In this document: positions 37,707 through 45,656 of the stretch, one piece after another
Position numbering within the stretch: position 1 is the first letter of the stretch
Layout: every line of letters begins with the position of its first letter
Source of the DNA: Bog-473 sp963744225
GTDB taxonomy: Bacteria > Actinomycetota > Acidimicrobiia > Acidimicrobiales > RAAP-2
DNA length: 64,000 nt
Reading direction: 5' to 3'
NCBI GenBank assembly: GCA_963744225.1
Contig: CAVUSV010000004.1
Span: 558,001-622,000, forward strand
Made by a program: the position numbers and the translations under genes
Notes under the pieces: model-generated
Database searches by the model: none
What the model was told of the DNA's origin: nothing
What the model saw: the letters and a program-made list of their open reading frames with translations, nothing else

Positions 37707-38497
37707 GTGGCGCACACCTATCACCACGGGGACTTCCCGCAGGAGCGGGTCCTCGAGGCCAAGCTGGCCGTGGGGCGGACGGTGTCAGTGTGCATCCCGG
37801 CCCGCGACGAAGCCTCGACGGTGGGCTCGGTCGTCCGGGCGGTCGTCCAACCCTTCCTGGTCGAGCACGGGGGGAACGGCCTGGTCGACGAGGTGATCGT
37901 CATCGACGACGGGTCGTGCGACGATACAGCCGACCACGCCCGCGATGCGGGGGCGCAGGTGGTGGCCGGCCCGGGCGGGGCCGGCGGCAAGGGGCAGGCC
38001 ATGGCCGCCGCTCTCGTAGCCTCGGCCGGCGACATCGTGGCCTTTCTCGACGCCGATGTCGCGAACACGACCCCGGCCTTCGTCACCGGTCTCCTCGGGC
38101 CGTTGCTCACCACCGACGTGGCGCTGGTCAAGGGCTTCTACACCCGGCCGCTGCACGGCGACCCGACCGGCGGGGGCGCGTCACCGAATTAGTGGCCCGC
38201 CCCCTGCTCGAATTGCTCTTCCCCGAGCTCTCCTGGGTGCGCCAGCCGCTGGCCGGCGAGACGGCCGCCCACCGCTGGGTCTTCGAGAAGCTCGGCTTCG
38301 CCGGGGGGTACGGGGTCGAGCTGGGACTCCTGATCGACGTGGCACAGAGCCTGGGGCCGCACCGCTTGGCCCAGGTCGACCTCGGCGAGCGCATCCACCG
38401 CAACCGGCCCCTGCACGAGCTGCGCCCCCAGGCCGTCGACGTACTCCGGGCTGCGCTCGAGCGGATCGCCCCGACCTCGCTGCCGCGCCGGGCGTGA
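37707..38497 (+). CDS. gpgS: Glucosyl-3-phosphoglycerate synthase, frameshifted
   Basis: About 263 residues when one G is restored to the run at about 38170-38174. A GT81 family enzyme making glucosyl-3-phosphoglycerate from an NDP-glucose and 3-phosphoglycerate; in mycobacteria it starts methylglucose-polysaccharide synthesis. The N-terminal VSVCIPARDEASTVGSVV, IVIDDGSCDDTADHA and FLDADVANTTPAFV (DxD) are in place; after the shift GRVTELVARPLLELLFPEL and the acceptor part GYGVELGLLIDVA follow. GTG at 37707 may be leaderless or nearly so, since a TTGAAT-like -10 sits about 10 bp before it. It is 7 bp ahead of otsA. Confidence 0.88.
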
Positions 38498-38504
38498 GAG
38501 CGCC

Positions 38505-39905
38505 ATGAGCGGCACCATCGTCGTCTCGAACCGGGGCCCTCTGACCTTCCGGGAGGGGCCCGACGGGTCCCTGGTGCCGGTGCCGGCAGGCGGCGGGCTG
38601 GCCTCGTCGCTGCACGGGCTCCTCGCGGGCAGCGGGACGACGTGGGTCTCCGTCACCATGGGGGCAGCGGACCGCGAGGCGGTCGACCGGGGACTCATGC
38701 ACGAGGATGGCCTCGAGCTCGTCCCCGTGGTGGTGGACGACGAAACCTACCGGCAGGCCTACGACGTCGTGGCCAACACCACACTCTGGTACTGCCACCA
38801 CCACCTCTTCGACCTCCCGCACCGACCTCGCTTCGACCGGCACTGGTGGGCGGCCTGGGAGGGCTACCGGGCCTACAACCGCGCCGTCGCCGACGCGGTG
38901 ACCGAGCGCGCCGGCGAGGGCGACGTCGTGCTGGTGCAGGACTACCACTTCTCGCTCCTTGGGCGCATGCTGGCCGAGCGGCGGCCCGACCTGCGCTCGG
39001 TGCACTTCTTGCACACGCCGTTCGCCGAGCCCGCCATGCTCGGCGTGCTGCCCGACGCCGTCGCGACGGAGCTGCTCGACGGCATGGCCGGCTACGGGGC
39101 CTGCGGGTTCCATTGCCACAAGTGGGAGGCCGGCTTCAAGGCCTGTTACGGGGCAGCCGGCCGCACGGCGCCCCCGACGTTCGTCGCGCCCTTGGGTCCC
39201 GACGCGGGGGTGCTCGAGGAGGAGGCCGCGTCGCCCGCGTGTGCGGCGGCGGCTGACGCGTTGCGAGCCGAGGTAGGCCGCCGCCGGATCATCGCCCGCA
39301 CCGACCGCATGGAGCCCTCGAAGAACATCGTGCGGGGGATGCTCGCCTTCGAAGAGCTCCTCTGGGCCCATCCCGAGTGGCGGGGCGAGGTGGTGCACGT
39401 GGCCTTCGCGTATCCCAGCCGGCAGGGGCTGGCCGAGTATCTCGCCTACGGGGCCGACGTCGCGCACACGGCGGAGCGGATCAACCACGCGCTCAGCTCC
39501 GTGTCAGAGGAGTGGACGCCCATCCTGCTCTCGGTCGAGGACGATCGCGCCCGCTCCTTGGCCGCGTTGACCCTGTCGGACGTCTTGCTCGTCAACCCGG
39601 TGCGCGACGGGCTCAACCTCGTGGCCAAGGAGGGCCCGCTGCTCAATCGGGCCGACGGCGTGCTGGTGCTCTCTCATGAGGCGGGGGCCTGGGAGGAACT
39701 GGCGCTGGCCGGCGGTGGGGCGCTCGGGGTCAACCCCTTCGACGTGTCGGGGACGGCCGAGGCGCTCCACGCCGCCCTGTCGATGGGGGCAAAAGAGCGC
39801 GCCGAGCGTGGCGCGGCCCTGCGGGCAGCCGTCCAGGGCCGGACGTCGGCCGACTGGTGGGCCGATCAGCTGGCGGCCGCGGCCGCTGGCACCACCGCTC
39901 GCTAG
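38505..39905 (+). CDS. otsA: Trehalose-6-phosphate synthase (GT20)
   Basis: A 466-residue GT20 enzyme joining UDP/GDP-glucose to glucose-6-phosphate. The N-terminal IVVSNRGPLTFREGPDG, VLVQDYHFSLLGRMLAER, HFLHTPFAEP and the C-terminal RTDRMEPSKNI and PVRDGLNLVAKE match the family. The middle KWEAGF acceptor region differs from the classic sequence. It lies 7 bp after gpgS. Its TAG stop shares the CTAG palindrome with the stop of the convergent otsB. The neighbour GpgS leaves some doubt about its exact acceptor. Confidence 0.85.
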   Translation: MSGTIVVSNRGPLTFREGPDGSLVPVPAGGGLASSLHGLLAGSGTTWVSVTMGAADREAVDRGLMHEDGLELVPVVVDDETYRQAYDVVANTTLWYCHHHLFDLPHRPRFDRHWWAAWEGYRAYNRAVADAVTERAGEGDVVLVQDYHFSLLGRMLAERRPDLRSVHFLHTPFAEPAMLGVLPDAVATELLDGMAGYGACGFHCHKWEAGFKACYGAAGRTAPPTFVAPLGPDAGVLEEEAASPACAAAADALRAEVGRRRIIARTDRMEPSKNIVRGMLAFEELLWAHPEWRGEVVHVAFAYPSRQGLAEYLAYGADVAHTAERINHALSSVSEEWTPILLSVEDDRARSLAALTLSDVLLVNPVRDGLNLVAKEGPLLNRADGVLVLSHEAGAWEELALAGGGALGVNPFDVSGTAEALHAALSMGAKERAERGAALRAAVQGRTSADWWADQLAAAAAGTTAR

Positions 39906-40717
39906 CTGGCCCGGAGTTCCGCCGCGTCGGCCAGGCTCTGGAGCAACTCGACCGCGCCAACGGCGCCACGCACGGTCAGGTCGGCGCGCGCGGCCACCTC
40001 GGGCGGGCTTCCGGAGTCGACGGCCGCGACGCGGACGGCAACGAGCGGCCGGCCGTCGTGGGCGCGCAGCTCTCCGACTGCGGCGAAGGCGGGGAGGTCG
40101 CCGATGTCGTCACCGAAGACCGCCACCGCATCGATCTGCCCTGCGTGCTCAGCCACCAGTGCGCGGACCACCGTCCCCTTGTCGACCGGAAGCGGCGGTC
40201 GGAGCTCGCGCTCGTTGCGGCCCACGTGGATCGCGAGCCCGCGTTGTGCGTGCTGGCGCTCGGCGAAGCCAACGACCCAGTCGGCGTGCTCGGGGGCACG
40301 GCGCCAGTGCAGCGTGACGGTCAGGCCCTTCGGCTCGACGTAGATACCAGGCGGTGCCTCGGCCCTGGCCTCGGCCACGACCTCGTCGATGACCGCGGCC
40401 CAGACGTCATGTTCGGGCCCACGCAGCGCGCGTTCGAGACCGTAGAGGCCGGTCAGCGTGACACCGGCGGGTTCGCCCAATACCTCGGCGAGGAAAGCCG
40501 TCGGGCGCCCGGAAACGACCGCGACGAGGGCGAACATCCCAGCCAGGTGGGCCAGCAAGGCCGGGACGCCGGGCAGCGGCCGCGCCCCGGTCGGATCCTC
40601 GACGATGGCCGCGAGTGTCCCGTCGAAATCAAGAAACAGTGCGCTTCGCGCCGGTTCGGTGGCCAGGGCCCGCAGCGGCGCGGGAAGGTTGGCCGCGGCG
40701 GCGGCCGCGCCGGGCAA
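39902..40717 (-). CDS. otsB: Trehalose-6-phosphate phosphatase (HAD)
   Basis: A 271-residue HAD phosphatase. The motif I reads FLDFDGTLAAIVEDP with the nucleophilic Asp, LVAVVSGRPTAF is motif II and VFGDDIGDLPAFAAV is motif IV. The middle cap (GLYGLERALRG, EPKGLTVTLHWR) is the OtsB type. Start GTG at 40717, two bases after the LytR_C gene stop. It is convergent with otsA and shares CTAG with it, so the functional pair is transcribed in opposite directions. Confidence 0.87.
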   Translation of the reverse strand: MPGAAAAAANLPAPLRALATEPARSALFLDFDGTLAAIVEDPTGARPLPGVPALLAHLAGMFALVAVVSGRPTAFLAEVLGEPAGVTLTGLYGLERALRGPEHDVWAAVIDEVVAEARAEAPPGIYVEPKGLTVTLHWRRAPEHADWVVGFAERQHAQRGLAIHVGRNERELRPPLPVDKGTVVRALVAEHAGQIDAVAVFGDDIGDLPAFAAVGELRAHDGRPLVAVRVAAVDSGSPPEVAARADLTVRGAVGAVELLQSLADAAELRAS

Positions 40718-40719
40718 CG

Positions 40720-41325
40720 TCAGGAGGCGCCGGTCGTGGCCAGGTCCTGGCCGATGACCGCGACGACGTCGGTGCCGGTGACGCCGGAGACCGGGGCGGC
40801 GGCGTTGAGGGGCAGGACTTGCGACGGCTTGACGCCGATGGCGGTTGCGATGGCGGCCGCCTCGGATTGGAACCCCGGTGCGTAGTAGACGGACGACGTG
40901 GTCGCGGTCGTCGCGGCGTCGACAGGTGTCTTCATCATCCAGCCGCCGCTGCCGATGACGGTCGTGTAATGGGCCGCCAGCCCGTTGGTGTGCGTGGCGT
41001 TGGCCACCACGACGCTGACCGAACTCGGGGCGACCGTCGTCGTGGTGGTGTGCGACGAGCCGCCGTGGTGCCTGGACGTCGTGGTCGTCGTGGCCGCGAC
41101 CGTGGTCGGGGTGGTGGTCGCGGCGCCCGCCGCGGTGGTGGTCGTGACACCCGGCACGGTGGTGGGCGTCGTCGTGGGCGCGCTCACCGGCTCACCGCTC
41201 ACGCTGGGTCGCGTCCCAATAGCCACGAGGACCGACACGGCGACGACGAAGAGGATCAGGACGGCGGCTGCCCGTACGACGGAGAGCGAGCCCGACGACC
41301 CCGATTGCGGCGGCTCGGTATCCAT
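40720..41325 (-). CDS. Membrane-anchored LytR_C-domain protein with Thr-rich linker
   Basis: A 201-residue protein. Residues 18-38 form a membrane segment (AAVLILFVVAVSVLVAIG); residues 45-95 are a Thr/Pro/Ala/Val-rich linker; then SVSVVVANATHTNGLAAHYT starts the LytR/CpsA C-terminal domain. The catalytic LCP domain is absent, so it cannot itself transfer cell-wall polymers. ATG at 41325. The stop lies two bases before otsB. Roughly the first 90 bp upstream include the tRNA-Thr promoter on the other strand. Confidence 0.75.
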   Translation of the reverse strand: MDTEPPQSGSSGSLSVVRAAAVLILFVVAVSVLVAIGTRPSVSGEPVSAPTTTPTTVPGVTTTTAAGAATTTPTTVAATTTTTSRHHGGSSHTTTTTVAPSSVSVVVANATHTNGLAAHYTTVIGSGGWMMKTPVDAATTATTSSVYYAPGFQSEAAAIATAIGVKPSQVLPLNAAAPVSGVTGTDVVAVIGQDLATTGAS

Positions 41326-41419
41326 TGTTGTCCCAGCCTGCCGTGCGGCCTCGTCCGGTGCAAGCCTTTGGACTGGTGGGCCCGTCGAGGCGAACCATGG
41401 CCTGTAGCCTGGGCACAGT

Positions 41420-41492
41420 GCCCGAGTAGCTCAGTTGGTAGAGCACTTCACTTGTAATGAAGATGTCGCGGGTTCGATTCCTGCCTCGGGCT
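41420..41492 (+). tRNA. tRNA-Thr (anticodon TGT)
   Basis: A 73-nt tRNA. The acceptor GCCCGAG (41420-41426) pairs with CTCGGGC (41485-41491), discriminator T. The D-loop is AGCTCAGTTGGTAGAGC, the anticodon loop CTTGTAA carries TGT, and the T-arm contains GCGGG TTCGATT CCTGC. No CCA is encoded. Confidence 0.96.
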
Positions 41493-41559
41493 CCCTTCTG
41501 GAACTGCTCATGATGTTGCTGCGGGCGTCAATTGGGAATGGATGAGCAGGGAGGTGCCG

Positions 41560-41976
41560 ATGCTTTCGGATTTTAAGAAGTTCGTGCTGCGGGGCAACGT
41601 GATCGATCTGGCCGTGGCAGTGGTCGTCGGCGTTGCCTTCACCGCGCTGATCACCGCACTGGTGTCCGACCTGATCACGCCGCTGATCGCTGCCATATTC
41701 GGCAAGCCCAACTTTGCGAACTTGAGCTTCACGTTGAACCATTCGACATTCAAGTACGGCGCGTTTCTCAACGCGCTGCTCTCGTTCCTCATCGTGGCGA
41801 CCGTCGTCTTCTTCGCGGTCGTGGTGCCGCTGACCGCGCTGCTGAAACGGCTCAACCTGGTGCCGACGGAGGAGCCCAAGCCAACGACCTTCGCCTGTCC
41901 CGAGTGCCTGAGCGACATTCCGGTCGAGGCGCGGCGGTGTGCGTTCTGCACTTCTGAAGTCGGCGCCGCTCTCTAA
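41560..41976 (+). CDS. mscL: Large-conductance mechanosensitive channel with C-terminal zinc ribbon
   Basis: A 138-residue MscL. TM1 is in LRGNVIDLAVAVVVGVAFTA, TM2 in ALLSFLIVATVVFFAVVVPL. The C-terminus, instead of the usual helical bundle end, has a four-cysteine zinc ribbon: CPEC (113-116) and CAFC (127-130). ATG at 41560 was chosen because of the GGGAGG site at proper spacing; an in-frame ATG at 41542 is poorer. It opens under membrane tension to release solutes. Convergent overlap of 4 bp with rlmB. Confidence 0.92.
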   Translation: MLSDFKKFVLRGNVIDLAVAVVVGVAFTALITALVSDLITPLIAAIFGKPNFANLSFTLNHSTFKYGAFLNALLSFLIVATVVFFAVVVPLTALLKRLNLVPTEEPKPTTFACPECLSDIPVEARRCAFCTSEVGAAL

Positions 41977-42845
41977 GCGCGGGGCGGCGAGGTGGCGCGT
42001 TGGCGCGCGACCTCGAAGCACGCCACGGCACCCGCCACCCCGACGTTCAGTGACGGCAGCGCACCGTGCTGGGGGATGGACGCCAGCGCATCACAACGCC
42101 GGCGCACCAACGGGGCCAACCCCTTCTCCTCACTGCCGACCACGAGCGCGACGGCGCCATCGCCCAGCGGGAGGTCGTAGAGCGACTGCGGCGCCTCGCC
42201 GGCGAGACCGATCGACCACACATCGAGGTCGCGCAGCTCGCTGAGCGCGGCCGGCACGCCTCCCACCACAGCGAAAGGCAGGTGCTCGATCGCCCCGGCG
42301 GCCGTCTTGGTCACCGTCGGCGAGAGCCGGGCTGAGCGGTGCCGTGGCACGACGACCCCGGTTACCCCGGCGCACTCGGCGCTGCGGAGGAGGGCACCCA
42401 GATTCCGCGGGTCAGTGATACCGGCCGCCACCAGGAGGAACGGTGCGACGCCCCCGCGGCCCGGCCGGCAGAGATCCTCGAGTGGGACCGGATCGAGCGG
42501 CCGGGCCAGCGCCACCACACCTTGCGGCGCCTCGGTACGCGCCTGGGCGTCGAGCCGGGCGCGGGGCACGGTCTCGACAGGGACCCGGAGCCGCGCGGCC
42601 AGCTCCTCAATCCGGTCCAAAAGCGGAGAGGGATCCTGGTCCTCGGCCAACAGGATGCGGCGCACGGTGCGGCGCCCGACCGAGAGCAGCTCGAGTACGG
42701 CGCGACGGCCCTCGACCTGGTCGCCGCCGAGCTCGCTGACGGCCGCCGCACGCGGGCGGCCGCGCGCGCCCTCAGGCTGTGTCTGGCGGGGCCCCTGGCG
42801 CCGGTCGGGACGGCCCTGAGGCGGTCGGGCGGGGCGGCGGCTCAC
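41973..42845 (-). CDS. rlmB: 23S rRNA 2'-O-methyltransferase RlmB/TrmH family
   Basis: A 290-residue SpoU-type (SPOUT) enzyme. A basic, low-complexity N-terminus is followed by the substrate-binding domain (EGRRAVLELLSVGRRTVRRI) and the knotted catalytic domain: GITDPRNLGALLRSAECAG (motif 1), LVVGSEEKGLAPLVRR (motif 2) and IPQHGALPSLNVGVAGAV (motif 3). GTG at 42845 overlaps the ispF stop by GTGA. It likely methylates G2251-equivalent in 23S rRNA. Confidence 0.9.
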   Translation of the reverse strand: MSRRPARPPQGRPDRRQGPRQTQPEGARGRPRAAAVSELGGDQVEGRRAVLELLSVGRRTVRRILLAEDQDPSPLLDRIEELAARLRVPVETVPRARLDAQARTEAPQGVVALARPLDPVPLEDLCRPGRGGVAPFLLVAAGITDPRNLGALLRSAECAGVTGVVVPRHRSARLSPTVTKTAAGAIEHLPFAVVGGVPAALSELRDLDVWSIGLAGEAPQSLYDLPLGDGAVALVVGSEEKGLAPLVRRRCDALASIPQHGALPSLNVGVAGAVACFEVARQRATSPPRA

Positions 42846-43312
42846 GCCGGCTCCATCAGCACGACGGCAAGACACGCAATTCCCTCAGCCCGGCCGAGCG
42901 CGCCAATCCCTTCCGCCCGCGTCGCCTTGACCGACACCGAGGCGCCGAGCACCACACTCAATCGCTCCGCCATCGCCGCGGTATAGGGGGCCAGGCGGGG
43001 TGTGTCGGCGACGATTGTGCAGTCGGCGTTGGCGCACACGAAACCTTCTTGAGCGGCCATCTGTACGACGGCGGTCAACAGGGCCACGCTGTCGGCACCC
43101 TCCCACACCGGGTCCGTATCAGGAAAGTGCCGACCGAGGTCACCCAGCCCGACGGCGCCCAACACGGCATCGGCCAGCGCGTGGCAGAGCGCGTCGGCAT
43201 CACTGTGCCCGCTCAGGCCCCGTGCACCATCGATCACCACGCCACCGAGCACCAGCGGGCGGTGCGGGTCCTCGGAGAAGCGATGGATGTCGATCCCCTG
43301 GCCGATGCGCAC
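42842..43312 (-). CDS. ispF: 2-C-methyl-D-erythritol 2,4-cyclodiphosphate synthase
   Basis: A 156-residue IspF of standard length, MEP isoprenoid pathway. Metal and substrate residues are in IGQGIDIHRF (Asp, His), GLSGHSDADALCHALADA and HFPDTDP; the end has KATRAEGIGALGRAEGIA. ATG at 43312, 2 bp after the ispD stop. Confidence 0.96.
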   Translation of the reverse strand: MRIGQGIDIHRFSEDPHRPLVLGGVVIDGARGLSGHSDADALCHALADAVLGAVGLGDLGRHFPDTDPVWEGADSVALLTAVVQMAAQEGFVCANADCTIVADTPRLAPYTAAMAERLSVVLGASVSVKATRAEGIGALGRAEGIACLAVVLMEPA

Positions 43313-43314
43313 GG

Positions 43315-43968
43315 TCAGTCCTCCACGGGGCTGAGGAGCCGCTCGGCGGTCCTCAGGTCCTCCGGTGCCGTGATCTTGAGGTTGCCTACGTCGCCGGGAA
43401 CCACCCGCACGGTGCCACCGAGCGCCTCAACGAGCACCGCGTCGTCGGTGGCGCCCGATCCGCCGTGTTCATGGGCGCGCCGCAGCACGCCGGCTCGGAA
43501 CGCCTGGGGTGTCTGGACGGCCACCAGGGCGCTGCGATCGAGTGTGCTGGTGACGCGACCGGTCTCGTCGACCGCCTTGATGGTGTCACTGAGTGGAACG
43601 CCCGGAACGGCTCCGTCGGCTCCGTCGTTTGTCACGGCACCGATCACGGCGTCGAAGAGGGCCGCCGAGGCCAACGGGCGCGCCGCGTCGTGCACCACGA
43701 TCACGTCAGCATCGACCGGGACGGCAGCCATCCCGCAGCGCACCGAATCGGCGCGTGTCGCGCCCCCCGCCACGACCGCATCCGCACCGTAAGAGTCCAC
43801 GTCGTCGAGGTCGGAGGGGATAACGAGCACGACGCCAGAAGAGCTGGGCCGACACGCGGCGACGGCCCATTCGAGCACCGGGCGCCCACCGAGGGTGGAG
43901 AACTGTTTCAAACGTCCGAAGCGACGGCCGGAGCCCCCGGCGACGACGATCGACCACACCTTCGCCAC
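43315..43968 (-). CDS. ispD: 2-C-methyl-D-erythritol 4-phosphate cytidylyltransferase
   Basis: A 217-residue IspD. The CTP-binding loop VVAGGSGRRFGRLKQFSTLG is near the N-terminus; VIVVHDAARPLAS and QTPQAFRAGVLRRA are the other family motifs. It sits between carD and ispF, as in many actinobacteria. Start GTG/ATG at 43968, 20 bp after carD. Confidence 0.95.
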   Translation of the reverse strand: MAKVWSIVVAGGSGRRFGRLKQFSTLGGRPVLEWAVAACRPSSSGVVLVIPSDLDDVDSYGADAVVAGGATRADSVRCGMAAVPVDADVIVVHDAARPLASAALFDAVIGAVTNDGADGAVPGVPLSDTIKAVDETGRVTSTLDRSALVAVQTPQAFRAGVLRRAHEHGGSGATDDAVLVEALGGTVRVVPGDVGNLKITAPEDLRTAERLLSPVED

Positions 43969-43988
43969 GGTGCGACCGGGCCCAGCGA

Positions 43989-44477
43989 TCAGGTCAGCGC
44001 GTCGTTCAGACGCTCTTCGGCCGTCTCCTCGTCCACGTTCAGGGCAAAGGTCAACTCGGATACGAGGATCTGGCGGGCCCGCTGCAGCATGCGCTTCTCG
44101 CCAGCGGACAGCCCCTTGTCCTTGTCGCGAATGGAGAGGTTCCGCACCACCTCGGCCACCTGATAGATGTCACCCGAGCGCAGCTTCTCCGAGTGGTTCT
44201 TGTAACGACGAGACCAGTTCGTCGGCATGCGCGCCTCCTTCTTGCGCAGCACAGCGAAAACTTCTTCGACTTCCTCGTCGTTGATGACTTCGCGCAGACC
44301 GACACCCTCGGTGTTGTCGGCCGGGACGTTCAGGATCAGGTCGCCGTAGGCCAGTCGCAGGACCAGGTACTCCCGCTTCTCGCCGAACGCGACCTTGGTC
44401 TCGCGCTTCTCGATGACGGCCGCCCCGTGGTGGGGGTAGACGACTTTGTCTCCGACCTTGAAGGACACAGGGCTCAA
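43989..44477 (-). CDS. carD: CarD/CdnL-type RNA polymerase-binding regulator
   Basis: A 162-residue transcription factor that binds the RNA polymerase beta subunit and stabilises open promoter complexes. The N-terminal tudor-like RNAP-interacting domain begins FKVGDKVVYPHHGAAVIEKR; the C-terminal helical part has MPTNWSRRYKNHSEKLRSGD and KGLSAGEKRMLQRARQILVS. Start is TTG at 44477 or GTG at 44468; an AAGGAG lies upstream of both. Usually essential and high in expression in actinobacteria. Confidence 0.95.
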   Translation of the reverse strand: MSPVSFKVGDKVVYPHHGAAVIEKRETKVAFGEKREYLVLRLAYGDLILNVPADNTEGVGLREVINDEEVEEVFAVLRKKEARMPTNWSRRYKNHSEKLRSGDIYQVAEVVRNLSIRDKDKGLSAGEKRMLQRARQILVSELTFALNVDEETAEERLNDALT

Positions 44478-44594
44478 AACTCCTTGGATGGATCGGCCCG
44501 CACGGGCACGGCAGGCGGGAAGATGCTGTTCAGAGGTGGTCGAAGCGGGCCCGGGCCGTTCGACGGTGACTGACCATTTTACCAGACTGCCTGG

Positions 44595-45656
44595 TCATTC
44601 ATATCGCTCAAAAATGCTGGCCTCGACGAGGCGCGCCAGGCCGTCGCGGATGTGGCGTGCCGTCGTGGCGCCGATGCCCTCGACGGACTCGAGCTCGGCG
44701 GCTGAGGCGGAGAGGATCTCGGGCAGCGAGCCAAACCGCAGGACCAAGCGCTCCAACAGCGTCTCGGACAGCTGCTGGGGCAGGCGGTGCAGGACCCGGT
44801 ACCCGTGGGGCGCCAGCGCCGCGTACAGCTGGTCGTCGGAAGCAGGGAGGTTGAGGGCGGCCACGACCTTGGGCAGGTCCATGAGGGCGTCGGGTGCGAG
44901 CGAGCGCAGACGCGCGATGCCAGCGTGGTCGGTGTAGTCACGCAGCACCAGCGTGAGGCTCTCCTCGACACCGGCCCTCAACTCCTCGGTCTGCAGGTAG
45001 ATCAGCCGTCCGTCGGAACCGAGCTCGACGAGGTGGCTCTCGATCTCCTCGGCGATACGGCGGACCATCTCGCCTGGTTGCAGCACGGCGACAACGTCAC
45101 GGACCGAGACAGAGTCCTCCATCTCGAGGCGGGTCAGCGTCGACAAGGCGTCGTCGTAGCGGACGCGGAAACGTTGCAGGGTAGAGAGCGCCTGGCTCGA
45201 ACGATCGATGAGCCAGCCGGCCGACTGCGTCGTGTGCTTGCGGTCGTTGCGATACACCGCGATGGTTGCCATTGCTTCGGACACGGCGATCACGGGCACG
45301 TCGATGGAGCGCGCGACGCGCTCGGCCGTTCGGTGGCGCGTGCCGGTCTCCGAGGTCGTGATGGTCGCCTTCGGCACGAGGTGGACGTTGGCACGAGCGA
45401 TGCGAGAGGCGTCGGCGGCCAGGATGATGGCGCCGTCCATCTTGGCCAGTTCGGAAAGACGCTGAGGGGTGTACTCGGCATCGAGGAGGAACCCACCGGT
45501 ACACACCGAAAGGACCGCCGCGTCGTCGCCCACGATGATCAGGGCCCCGTGTTTCGCCTGGAGGATCCGGTCGAGGCCCTCCCGCAGCGCCGTACCCGGC
45601 GCGATCATCGCCAGCGCGTCGTTCAGAGACTGGCTGCCGCCGGGACCGTCGGCCAC
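44595..45656 (-). CDS. disA: DNA integrity scanning protein DisA (diadenylate cyclase)
   Basis: A 353-residue c-di-AMP synthase. The DAC domain has AKMDGAIILAADASRIARAN and GTRHRTAERVARSIDVPV; the linker helices and C-terminal HhH DNA-binding domain (LESVEGIGATTARHIRDGL) follow. c-di-AMP and DNA-branch recognition are the known roles. GTG at 45656 overlaps the end of radA by 34 bp, so RadA (a known DisA regulator in Bacillus) is co-expressed. Confidence 0.96.
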   Translation of the reverse strand: MADGPGGSQSLNDALAMIAPGTALREGLDRILQAKHGALIIVGDDAAVLSVCTGGFLLDAEYTPQRLSELAKMDGAIILAADASRIARANVHLVPKATITTSETGTRHRTAERVARSIDVPVIAVSEAMATIAVYRNDRKHTTQSAGWLIDRSSQALSTLQRFRVRYDDALSTLTRLEMEDSVSVRDVVAVLQPGEMVRRIAEEIESHLVELGSDGRLIYLQTEELRAGVEESLTLVLRDYTDHAGIARLRSLAPDALMDLPKVVAALNLPASDDQLYAALAPHGYRVLHRLPQQLSETLLERLVLRFGSLPEILSASAAELESVEGIGATTARHIRDGLARLVEASIFERYE

